A DNA stretch of 64,000 nt, taken from contig BJOX01000234.1 of the NCBI GenBank assembly GCA_009731375.1, positions 394,625 to 458,624 on the forward strand. Direction: 5' to 3'. The stretch comes from Paulinella micropora. Taxonomy: Eukaryota; Cercozoa; Imbricatea; Euglyphida. The translations under genes were made by a program, and so were the position numbers. The first letter of the stretch is position 1. Each line of letters opens with the position of its first letter. Shown here one piece after another: positions 53,711-64,000 of the stretch. Under the pieces are notes generated by a model. The model was not told the DNA's origin and ran no database searches. It was given only the letters and a program-made list of their open reading frames with translations.

Positions 53711-56700
53711 TTACTCGGTGGCAGCGGGAAGAGGGGCAGACGAATGCATCATCATGAGATGCCAACCGTAGTGGCAATCTTCGGAGCAGAAGGAACCCTC
53801 CGCGCGCAAGCCATCATCCTTGTCGCAATCGCCTTCCTCTAGGCCGCAGGTGTACTCGCATTGTTCGTACTCATCACTGCCATCTTTCAGCTTGGCGCCG
53901 GTCTTCCACCACCCTTTGTGCACCGTGCTGTTGCATTTCTGGCAAGCGGTACTGTCAAACTCCCGCACGTTAAACGTGTTCTCGCACACGCAGCATGTAG
54001 CATGGACAGAAGACTTGTTTCCTCAAATGTAACCTTGCTTTTCAAGCTTCTGGTCGACCTTCCCGTCGTCATCGTCTTTCGTCTCTTCTTCTTTTTCCTC
54101 CACCTTGTCCACAGGGAGCTCTCCTTCCACAGCTACTTTGGGCGGCCTGCCCTTTTTGGAACCGTCCTCCACAAACTTGCGGACGCGATCCTTGGCGTTT
54201 TGAACCTGACCAGCATCGATGTCCAAGCCGGTGACGACCATGTTGGCCTGAAGGGCGCCGATGACCTCCGAGCCAGAGCCCATGCAAGCAACCAACACCT
54301 TGCTCTGCGGGGGAAGAACATCAGAAAGGATTTGTCTGGACAACTCCGTGGGTTTTTCAAAAGCGTTGGCTCGTTCGTCCGGCCTCCCAGTGACTTTCTG
54401 TGTTTTCGTTGGAACCGCAACAGAGTAAAGCGGTTTTACAGAGAGAAGCGGGTTCCTGGAGAGATTGAGCTGAAATGCACTCTGGGCCGGGTAGAACGCC
54501 ACCATGACGCACTCCACTGCCTTGATCCACTTCTGGACGCGTCCCTGGTAGTTGTGCTTGTCCTTGTACCAGAACACAGGCTCGATTGTGGTGTAGCCAC
54601 ACTGCTGGAAAGCTTCCACCAAGAGGTTGTACCGGGACAGATGGTGATGGAAAACGACAACGCGCTTGTTAGCATTGCCGACAACACCGAACTGGTTCAG
54701 CAATTTGATGACCCTTTCCTTGTTGATTTCAGTCGTGTCAGCGACAAGGTCGGAAATGTTGTAAGGAAGGTCAGCGTAAAGCAGGTCTGGAACAAACAAG
54801 ACACAAACACAAGGAATGAGGAAAACCAAAAAAGAAAAATATGGCATATTTTCAATTGATGGAAAAGTAAGGGAGACCGAAATTGCCATGCACTAGATCA
54901 GGGTTCTGCGCCATGTGGAACATGACCTGGACGAGAATTGTAGCGTTGCCGAAATGGATCTGCTGATCTTCAGAGATGGTTGCCTGTCAAAAAAAAAAAA
55001 AAATTAAACAAGTCTTCAAGAGCATGCAAGAGGAGGTCTCAGAACCTGTGGCTGTTCAACTTCTTCGCCGGAGAGACGTTTGAGTGCTGCCTGGATCCAG
55101 GTCTTGACGTAATTTTCCAGGTTGTCAGGGAGGGAGCGGTCCTTCTTTTTCTGCAGGTACCACAGTGCGAGCAAGGATTGCCCTGCCTTCATCGTTGTCA
55201 AGCTGGGGGACTTTTTCACACAAATCCTTCCACTGCTTGCAGACGTAAACACCGTCGATTTCAAAAAACCCCATGTTGTCAGCAAGGTCCAGGATCATGT
55301 CCTGCAGCGAGATGAGGCAGACGTACTTCTTCTGCTCCAGAAAAAACCTCTTCATGGTTTGCTTCACTTCGCTTGGCTTGCCTTCTTGGAGGTCCTCAAT
55401 CAATTGTTGCATTTCTTCCACTAGACCGGGCTTGTCCTTGCGGATGTTGTGAAGTTCGTTGTTGCTTTCGATGATTGCCTGGTTCCTAGGCATGTCAGAA
55501 CGAACGCCACCAGGGAAAAGAAGCTTCAGCCAGCACTTCCAAAGCTCACCGGTGTTCGAAGCGACGTAAGTCCACATGGAACCGAAAGTCTGCAAGGGGA
55601 AAGGGCGAAGTCCCTCTTCCATGAGGTCAGAAACTTGTTGCAGGAATCATCATTCTGGTCCTTGAGACGAGCCATTCCAGGGTAACCTTGATCGTGCGCA
55701 GAAATGCAGTTTTCGCCGAATGTCTTTTTACGGTGGACGTCAGCAACAGTGTTCTCGAAGGCACCAAGAAAACTGACGGATTGATGACCTTCATCGTTCC
55801 AACGAACGAAACGAAGAGCTTCCACGTGAACGACCTGGAATTTCGAGTTCTGAGGTTCTTCTCTGTGAAGTTGCTGAATTGCATGGCTGGAATGAAGACC
55901 AACGATCGCCTGCAGGGGAAACTTCCCGTCCTGGATGGCCTTGCGAAGAAAGTTCTTGATGTTGGCCTGGCCCTCGACTGGCAGGCTCGTGAAGTCCATC
56001 TTGGGCCTTTCCTTTTGTACAAGCCCAGCCGAAATTCACACAACCTGAAATTCTTTCAAGACTCTCTCGTCAACGAAAGGAGGGGATTCCAAGAGGGATT
56101 GTCGGCGTCGTCCAGCCCAAGCTTTCCGGGATTGACAACCTCTTTCTGATCTCGGATCCAACCCACCCACTGGATCTTCCTGTTGGGATCCTGAGACTTT
56201 TTAAAATTCTCGGCGAGTTGCTTGACATGCTCGAGGTCGAGTAAACGATCAGTCACTGCCCTGTGGGGTGGGTAGCGATGGCGTCGGGAATGGCCTGCAC
56301 GTTCTTGTAAGTCATGCTGGCAAGGGCTTTGGAGGTTTCCTTCATCTTCTCTCTGGTGTCTGCACAGAACAACCAACCAAAAATATGGCATATTTTTCAA
56401 CAAAAGAACAAAAAGAAAAGGGGGCTGACCCTTGACGTACGCATTCTTCTCAGCTTTCTGCCTGTCAGCCTCCGAGACATTCTTGCCAGTGCCCTTTTTG
56501 CCCTTCATCCTGCGCTTCTTCTCGGGTTGTTCGGACCCTTCCGGCGAGGCATCCGGTTTGCGCTTTCCAGTTGCATCAGGTGTGGAGACTGAAGAAGAAG
56601 ACGACGCCGGAGACAGGGGAACCGGGGGTGGGGCAGAAGACGACGAGGATGAAGACAGTGTCGCGGAAGTGGCAGAGGAGCTCCTGGCCAGAGGCGTGAT

Positions 56701-57900
56701 GGTTCCAACCGCCGCCTTGGGCTGTTTTTTGTTCGAGGGGATGGACCGTAATGGAGTGGATGTAGAGGAACCGCTCGATGAAGAGCTCGAAGAAGTACTC
56801 GACGAAGAGCTCGAAGGCTGTGTGGCAGCAGGGGCTGATGCGAGGCTTGAGGGCCTGCCTGCAGCTAGCTAGCAGAAACACGACGAGCGAGGGCAAGGTC
56901 GGCGGGTGCAGGTTCCTCTTCCTTTTCGTCTCCCACCACCTCAGTAGGTGCAACACTGCCCTGAGAATTCGGGGTGCGGGATGCAGCATTAGCAAGAGAA
57001 TTGTTGGAATGGAAAACAGAGGAAAGATCAGCCGGGGCAGCCTGCGAATCAGCGATTATCCCCTTGGCATCCTCCTTGGAACCATCCTAAGTTGAAAAAT
57101 ATAGCATATTTTTCAACACGACAATGATGACGTCGTGGTGGAAGATGTGTCTCGGATGAAAAATATGACATATTTTTGAGACACGGACAAACAAAAACGA
57201 AGTGGAGCAAAGAATCGTGAGACATTGAAGCTCACAAGAAAAATATAGCATATTTTTGATTGAAGACTTTAGCCTGGTCATCTGCCTGTTTTTGAAATTG
57301 CTTGAGGTAGTTGTTCACAGCCCCTATACCCGAGAGCAAAAACAAAAAATCATAGTGACACGAAGCCAAAAAACCAGTTCGGGCAAGCATGGCAGCCATG
57401 AACTCACAACCCATAATTGAAACTTGTTCAAATTCAAGCAAGGACTAGAACAACAGACACAAAGCAACAACAAACAATTAGAACAAAGGAGAGAGAGCTT
57501 GCTGACTTGTAGGAGCTGCCACGTTTGGGCCTTTGGAAAACATGTCGTACAAATTCTCCTCCCAGGTCACATCCTTAGGTCAGATCACGTAGTAAGCTGT
57601 CGTCAGGCACAGTTCATCGAGCAAGCCAAACGTCTTGAATTCTCCAGCTTCGTCTTGGCTTGTGTCGTTGACCCACATCTGGACGTGCCAAAGTCGAGGG
57701 TTGTACTGGTAACTAGTAGCACCTTTTGGCTTCAACGCAAACTTCCACACAACACCGAGATCGAAAGAGCTCTCGATTCGACCCGTCCAATCACTCCCAT
57801 GCGGTCCTCCAAACTCACACTCAGAGAAAATGAGCTTCATTTCAGGTGTGATCCACCATTTGAAAGTGATGTAAGACTTGTCGACAGAGGGACCACCCAT
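53711..57900 (-). pseudogene. ParB-like domain plus beta-class DNA amino-methyltransferase plus Cys-rich domain
   Basis: About eight exons. First: YITFKWWITPEMKLIFSE (57,900 down). A short helical exon (57,323). A Ser-rich, Lys-rich linker (57,087-56,430). A ParB-like part: VTDRLLDLEHVKQLAENF, then VEGQANIKNFLRKAIQDGKF (56,260-55,920). A helical region (55,620-55,030). Then the methyltransferase: DLLYADLPYNISD (motif IV, DPPY class; 54,790), EKPTELSRQIL and VLVACMGSGSEVIGAL (motif I, 54,300). Motif IV before motif I defines the beta class, which methylates adenine-N6 or cytosine-N4. The Cys-rich end (CQKCNS, CEYTCGLEEGDC, FCSEDCHYGWH; to 53,711) would bind zinc. At least three in-frame TGAs (including 54,023) and two frameshifts (near 56,270 and 55,620) indicate decay. 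The ParB assignment is moderate. Confidence 0.72.
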
Positions 57901-57927
57901 GATGTAGTGTTCGGAAAGCGATTTTGA

Positions 57928-58345
57928 GAGTGCAACAATCTAGACACCGAAGCAAAAGTGCTCAAGACCGGAAGCGGTCACGAAGCAAAAAAAAAAATAA
58001 AAAAAATGAAGTTAGGCCTGAAAACATGTGTTTTTTTATCGTTTTGATAGGGACGGAAAGTCACGCTCATATGGTGAAATTCAATCAAAAATGGCAAACG
58101 GACCCAGTCCGGCCACTTGTTCCCAAAAACTGACGCCCGAAACCGGTTTTTGTGCCTTGGTGGCACCGAGTGTGGGCTCAAACCGGCTCACTTTGGAAAA
58201 TATGCAATATTTTTTTTCTGACACATCCTTTGAAAGTGATTTTTTACCTTTTTCCCGGACGGATTTGTTTGAAAGGTTCCGGTGTCGGAATATGTCATAT
58301 TTTTGTTTTCCGACAACCCTTGTACAACCATTCTCGCCACTTCTG

Positions 58346-58376
<31 letters not shown>

Positions 58377-58390
58377 TATTAGGATTTTAG
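57928..58390. other. Divergent intergenic region of the transposon
   Basis: Lies between the two transposon genes. It contains two of the palindromes and a 30-bp T-run (58,346-58,371) leading to a 3' splice-like AG at 58,390. Promoters for both genes are expected here, but no consensus is clear. Confidence 0.4.
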
Positions 58391-59930
58391 ACGAGGCTAC
58401 CTGTCTGCGCTGAGAAGCCATTTCGTTGCAGTGGCAAAATCGATTCAGGGCACTCCTTTTGTTCCTGATTGCAACACGTTCGCAGAAGAAGACCTGAAAA
58501 TCAAGAAAGCTGTCTCCAGTAAATTGCCTGTAGCACGTTCAATGCATTTTTTTTCTCTTGTGGTCACTCGTGGTCAGGCGATTTCATGGGTTTTGGCTTC
58601 GAAGCTTGGGTGAAAATGTTCGCGCCTGACAGACTTTACAGATTTTGGCACAAGTTAGCGCATGTCAGGCATCAGAACGGTCAGTTCCGCAAAATTGAAG
58701 AACATGACGCCCAAGTTCTTTTGTCGGAGGGCAGACAAGTGTTTTCGCGTTTCCTTCTTTTCGTCATGCTTCAACAGGGTCAGCGTTTTCTCCAGTGGGA
58801 GCTTGACTTGTGCCTTTAACTCAAGCATCGAGGACTAAGCAGGGAAGGACTCGATGATTTGTCCTCGTTTGGAAGAGTGATTCCGATCAGGAGCTTTGAT
58901 CGCCGCCGCAAAATTCGCCTTCAGAAAATCAAGACATCTCTAAGGTTCTTTCCTTGCCCCCCTCCGTCACGCCTTGATGATCATCAAATGTTCTGAAAAA
59001 TATGTCATATTTTTTGTCTCTTCAAAATTTTACCTTGGTTAGCTTTGAGCATGTGTAGTGGCCAAAAATATGGATATTTTTCTTCTCTGAAATGTTTTCC
59101 GCAATCCACAAGTACAATTCCTTTCATTACTTGTACTTTAACTCCTGCAAAATCCTCAGTGTGCCTAATCACAGAAAATTCGGTTCTCTGCGGATGAACT
59201 GTTTTTTGCTAGTTCTCTTTGAAAATTTTGGGTAAAAGATTGTCCGAAGATTTTGTAGAGAACTCACCGCTGTCTACGGTGGTTACTAGTTCGTGCTCTT
59301 ATCCTTGAAAACTTGTGTTTTAAAGGAAGACGAGCACCAACTCAAACTCTTGCTGGTCGTCTTCGGTTTCATGTTCGTCGAATTAGACAGACATGCTTCC
59401 GAAGAGCACTGCTGCTGATCTCAAGATAATTGAGATCCGATTACTGTATTTGGATTTCAATGCTCTTGAGAATTTCTACTGATGGAGGGTTGTGGCAAGA
59501 AATTGCAAATTTCTTCGTCAGTAAAATTTCTTGCTCCGATTCTTTATCTGACCCCTACGGTCGTTACTGGGTGCGCAGAGACGAAAGAAACCAAGTAGCT
59601 GTTTCTTTCGCCGCTACGCCATCCCTGGTGAAACTTGTTTCTGATTTAGCGGAGGGTGTTGGCAAGAAATTACAAATTTCTTCCGCTGTAAAATTTCTTG
59701 CCAATGCTCTTTTTCTGACCCTTGAAGCCGATTCTTTATCTGACCCCTACGGTCGTTACTGGGTGCGCAGAGACGAAAGAAACCAAGTAGCTGTTTCTTT
59801 CGCCGCTACGCCATCCCTGGTGAAACTTGTTTCTGATTTAGCGGAGGGTGTTGGCAAGAAATTACAAATTTCTTCCGCTGTAAAATTTCTTGCCAATGCT
59901 CTTTTTCTGACCCTTGAAGCTTCGTTACTT
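58391..59930 (+). CDS. Transposon plus-strand gene, 5' exons, unrecognised
   Basis: Exon-like pieces: YLSALRSHFVAVAKSIQGTP and EEDLKIKKAVSSKLPVA (58,393-58,560); FGFEAWVKMFAPDRLYRFWH and EEHDAQVLLSEGRQVFSRFL (58,590-58,820); and DPYGRYWVRRDERNQVAVSF, KLVSDLAEGVGKKLQ (59,545-59,920). The last is present twice as an exact 192-bp tandem repeat (59,538-59,729 and 59,730-59,921) beside an N gap, so probably an assembly duplication. Helical, DNA-binding-like; the first piece recalls the SAM-like N-terminus of tyrosine recombinases, but no catalytic part follows. Exon limits are uncertain. Confidence 0.4.
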
Positions 59931-59978
59931 NNNNNNNNNNTTTTTTTTTTTTTTTTTTTTTTTTTTTTGTTGTTGTCA

Positions 59979-61853
59979 GTGTGGAGGAGAAACGAGCCGA
60001 CGACCTGAAGTCCACTTTGTTCGACAACTTCGCAACCAGCTTGAAGTTTCGGAACGTCGGAGTACAGAACGTTGGGAGTGGCCCCTACAACAACGGCCTC
60101 TGGACTGTCTTCAGAATTCTGAATCTCAGCGCCAGAACCCTCCCAGCATGGTGCTTCGCGCGGGCCAGGTCAGAGGATTTATTTGATGACGCGGTCGTTG
60201 CCTTGACCCGAGCTAACATGAGAGAGCTTCAAACCAACAACAGAGATTTCAAGCGATTTTTGATGATTCTGTCTCCAAACAGTGCACCAGGGTTCCGCTT
60301 TGTTTGCCAGCGGACTTGTCAGTCGACACCCGGCCCGGTAATGAACCGGTTGTTTTCAAAGGTCTGAGCATGGAGGACCAGAACATTGCATCGAACCACG
60401 CCCTCATCAGATTTCTCGAGACACTTGATTTACAGCATCGCCGTTCGGAAGTTTGGCGTTGCCAGCTTTTTACTGTAGATTCTAACATTTACAAGCGGAT
60501 TTACAAGGTAGTAATTCTGTGAATGCATTCGAAAAATATAGCATATTTTTTCATTGATGTCACAGGCCTTGTATGAACGAAGCCGGGGTTTGTCGCACTT
60601 GAAGTCCTGGATGTGTGTCTTCTTGGGCCATTTGCATGTTCACAAGTTCCTTTGTGTCTTGATTTGGCGTGACTTTAAGCGCCAGGTTTTTGGGCCCCTT
60701 TGGCATGAGCTGTTTCCTTCCAAAAAATTCAGGATCAAACCTAGATTCAAAACGATTTCGGCGATCATGGCATACGTTCGTCTGGCTTACCCCTTCGTTC
60801 AAGCCGACCTGCTTGACAATTTCCAGTTCAATCAAGAGCTCTCCCCTGCGCAGAGGGCCAACCTCGGAGGTTTGCTGGTTTTGTTTGAGTGGTTCATGCC
60901 AGTGGTCAGCCAGCCATGTTTGTGAGGTTTGAAAATATGTCATATTTTTCTTCTTTGTGTTTCAGGCCCAAGATCTTGGCTGCATGATCAGGGAGAACAT
61001 GCCCGATCAGATTTTTGCTTACTTGCATCGCGCCCTCCATGTCCTTCTCCACTTCAGAGTTAACGAGTATTCACACGTTTTGTGCCTGCACCTTCTCACC
61101 CTCAACTACTGGAGGCGCCACCAGCATCCGGCGTGGAGACCTTTTTTTCACGACCCACTGATCTTTTCTGAAGAGAGTTGTGAAGCAAACCTTAGCACCG
61201 TAGCGAGGCACTCTCTCACAGACCCCATGCGATTCGACGTCAAGCACGTTGAGCAGACCCTGTTGCTGGTAACTCACAGTCGATGCAATGTGGCGCCTCC
61301 TTCTGAGTCCCAAGGTCAAAAGATGAACAATGTCCTCAATCAGATCAGACAAGAAGTTGTAAGCAATCTTGACTTCCTCACCGCGAGTGTCGATCGACCG
61401 TGCGAGAATGTACCCAACCGGGGCAGCCCTTGACTGGGATTCGAAAGAAGACATGAAACAAAGACTTGTTTCTTTCGATCTCAAGGTCGAGGTCATGAAT
61501 GATGTGTTGCCGAAGTTTGCTCAAAACGTGGATCGGTGTCGTCGACTCACTGTGTTGGACTGGCTGGTGACTGTTCGTGCCGCAATTGAAGACGAACTCG
61601 TGACGATCCAGACGAAAACGTTGATTTGGCCCGTGCGGAGTCAGGTGTGATTAGTCTCAGTAGTAAATCGTCCACCATGTCTTCTGGGGAACAAGCGCCG
61701 GATGGCAATGCACATTCATCCCAGAACCGCATTTTGCCTCGCCCTCGCCGAAGACGCAGTCGAGGTGAGGCACCTGCTTCTGACGGCGAGGACACTGACG
61801 GCATGGCACACACTTCCGACAGTTCTGACAGTGATGTGTCCTAATTTACAGAA
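59979..61853 (+). CDS. Transposon plus-strand gene, main part, unrecognised large protein
   Basis: An exon starts after a strong 3' splice site (59,978): DDLKSTLFDNFATSLKF, GLWTVFRILNLSARTLPAW. A frameshift near 60,300 leads to SVDTRPGNEPVVFKGLS and SNIYKRIYK, with a donor at 60,509. A 58-nt intron holding a palindrome follows, then ALYERSRGLSHLKSW, FKRQVFGPLWHELFPSKKF and LSPAQRANLGGLLVLFEWF (to about 60,900). After another palindrome-bearing intron: AQDLGCMIRENMPDQIFAYL, FSEESCEANLSTVARHS, MRFDVKHVEQTLLLV (to about 61,430). A Ser/Asp-rich end probably terminates at TAA 61,842. No family is recognised; it is the likeliest carrier of transposase function because it is the only other conserved protein inside the TIRs. 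Confidence 0.5.
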
Positions 61854-62526
61854 TCAGCATCTACTGTCGCCTCCGAGTCAGTGCAGCAGTATTTGAGGCA
61901 TCCTGAGAGCAGAGCTGCACGTGGCGCCCGGGCGTCCACATGGCAGCTTCTGTTCTCTGAGGACATTCAGTCGGGGGTTTCTTCTTCCTCCCAGCAGAAC
62001 ACAATGTAGTGCACGTTGTTTTTAGTTTACACTGACAGCTTTGATGACGGTTGTTCCGGTCTTCGGTTCAGATTTAAGGTTTTCATTCATTCTTTAGCTT
62101 TGTTCATTGTTGCCAACCTGTCATCGCTACAAGTTTTTGTAATCATTAAACATCAAAAATATAACATATTTTTGTTTCATGGAAATTCATGCTCAGGATT
62201 TCTGTGTTTGTCCCATGGGAAGGGTTCGCTTTCCATTTTCGCAGCACCTCACCGGTTGGCTTTTACAACTTGACTGGTTTCCAAGCTACCCTTTTTCAAT
62301 CTTGACTCACGAGTTCCTGCACAAACAACCCTGTCATGCTTTTCGTCCATTCATTTCTTCTGTACAGTCGTTGTTTGTAATCAGATTTTTTCCAGCACGA
62401 GTTGAAACTTGAAAAATATAGCATATTTTCGTCTTGTGAACATGGCATGTTTTTATTAATTACAAAAAGATATTTTACCCCTCCGGAGGGGTAAATGAAG
62501 CAGTACGTTGGCAGGTCCAAGTTTAA

Positions 62527-62880
62527 GAGAGTTTTTTTTTATGATTTTTTTTTGCTAGATTTAACATATGAGTTTATATAGTAACGAATCAGAAAATCTG
62601 CAGTACAATGGCGCGACCAAGATAAAATAAGTTGTAAGTACAATTTTTTTTTTCAGATAGTGTAAAAAGAAAATTTCCCGGCGAGTTCCCCAGTTTTTCC
62701 TTTTTCCGCCGGCGGCACGATTAAAAAGTCTCAAATTCAGGAAAACGCCAACATTTTCTGATCGCACAGACCTTCGCGTCGAGATCCTTTCTGCATCCCT
62801 GCAGAACTGCTATGTCGTTCAAATTGTACTTGGATGCCTCTTCAGGCTCACAGGTGCTTCGTTTTGTCCTAGGTAATATT
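62527..62880. other. Non-coding flank of the transposon
   Basis: AT-rich, no gene seen; a possible 3' splice site and short exon near 62,800-62,870 cannot be assigned. Confidence 0.35.

Positions 62881-64000
<1,120 letters not shown>

Larger units (their letters stand above)
54834..62430. repeat. Thirteen dispersed copies of near-palindrome AAAAATATRNCATATTTTT
   Basis: Approximate starts: 54,834; 56,379; 57,091; 57,159; 57,239; 58,197; 58,288; 58,996; 59,063; 60,532; 60,931; 62,154; 62,411. The copy at 57,091 is extended to 27 bp (gttgaaaaatat...atatttttcaac). They fall in introns of both divergent genes, between genes and near the 3' ends, never in recognised exons, and none was noticed outside the transposon. 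Confidence 0.9.
53348..62521. mobile_element. 9.2-kb DNA transposon with 19-bp TIRs and TTTAA target duplication
   Basis: CTTGGACCTGCCAACGTAC at 53,348-53,366 is exactly complementary to GTACGTTGGCAGGTCCAAG at 62,503-62,521, and both ends are flanked by TTTAA (53,343-53,347 and 62,522-62,526). A TTAA-only duplication, as in piggyBac, would fit as well. Inside are a minus-strand ParB/methyltransferase-like gene, plus-strand gene(s), and 13 copies of a private palindrome. Subterminal TTTACCC/GGGTAAA palindromes lie near both ends. I do not recognise a DDE transposase inside; the plus-strand protein is the best candidate by elimination. Intact ends with damaged genes suggest a moderately old insertion. 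Confidence 0.82.

Noticed and set aside
24524-54025. Genetic-code reassignment (TGA or TAG read as an amino acid) to explain internal stops
   Set aside because: Internal stops include TAA as well (copia gag at 48,546, gene at 49,814), normal genes end in TAG here (25,833), and frameshifts accompany the stops. Decay explains all of it.
58391-58560. Crypton-type tyrosine recombinase inside the 9.2-kb transposon
   Set aside because: The YLSALRSHF-like start is suggestive, but no R-K-R-H-Y catalytic set follows anywhere on that strand.

Overview
The window is a transposon-rich stretch of a eukaryotic nuclear genome, most likely from a single-celled protist or alga. The evidence is GT-AG introns, Ty1/copia retroelements, a tRNA-derived SINE, long microsatellites, and an integrated Polinton-like virus (PLV), a virus group known from protist genomes. 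No host marker gene names the species. Ten-base N runs mark scaffold joins, and several are flanked by duplicated sequence that is probably unmerged contig overlap.

Layout. 1-12.0 kb is a huge inverted repeat (mirror point near 6,028). Each arm carries a ~175-bp satellite, a tRNA-derived SINE with an (ATT)n tail, and the RT/RNase H end of a copia element. The 2.6-kb centre holds rearranged gag and protease pieces. 12.0-13.25 kb is a small-exon gene of unknown function whose intron the right arm appears to enter. 14.3-17.9 kb holds Cys-rich exons and a DDE-like transposase with a SAP domain; a decayed second copy lies at 40.4-43.1 kb on the other strand. 18.6-20.7 kb is a truncated copia element. 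23.0-23.4 kb is a 390-bp hairpin-forming inverted repeat.

23.4-33.8 kb is the PLV provirus. It has a tyrosine recombinase that looks like a hairpin-telomere resolvase (protelomerase), a spike-like protein, penton, double jelly-roll major capsid protein, packaging ATPase and several small genes. It is decaying: in-frame stops or frameshifts hit the recombinase, the ATPase and two small genes, and the right end is cut off.

33.9-37.5 kb holds a SAP/RanBP2-finger gene and a DDE transposase whose intron is loaded with SINEs. 44.3-48.85 kb is a second copia element whose gag carries a MYND zinc finger. 48.9-50.4 kb is an unrecognised broken gene.

53,348-62,521 is a 9.2-kb DNA transposon bounded by 19-bp terminal inverted repeats inside a TTTAA duplication. 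It encodes, on the minus strand, a ParB-like plus beta-class DNA amino-methyltransferase protein with a Cys-rich C-terminus and, on the plus strand, one or two large unrecognised proteins. Thirteen copies of a near-palindrome (consensus AAAAATATRNCATATTTTT) lie in its introns and gene borders. A small paralogue at 52.0-53.0 kb keeps only the first and last domains of the methyltransferase protein and has its own, different palindrome. The window ends in microsatellites.
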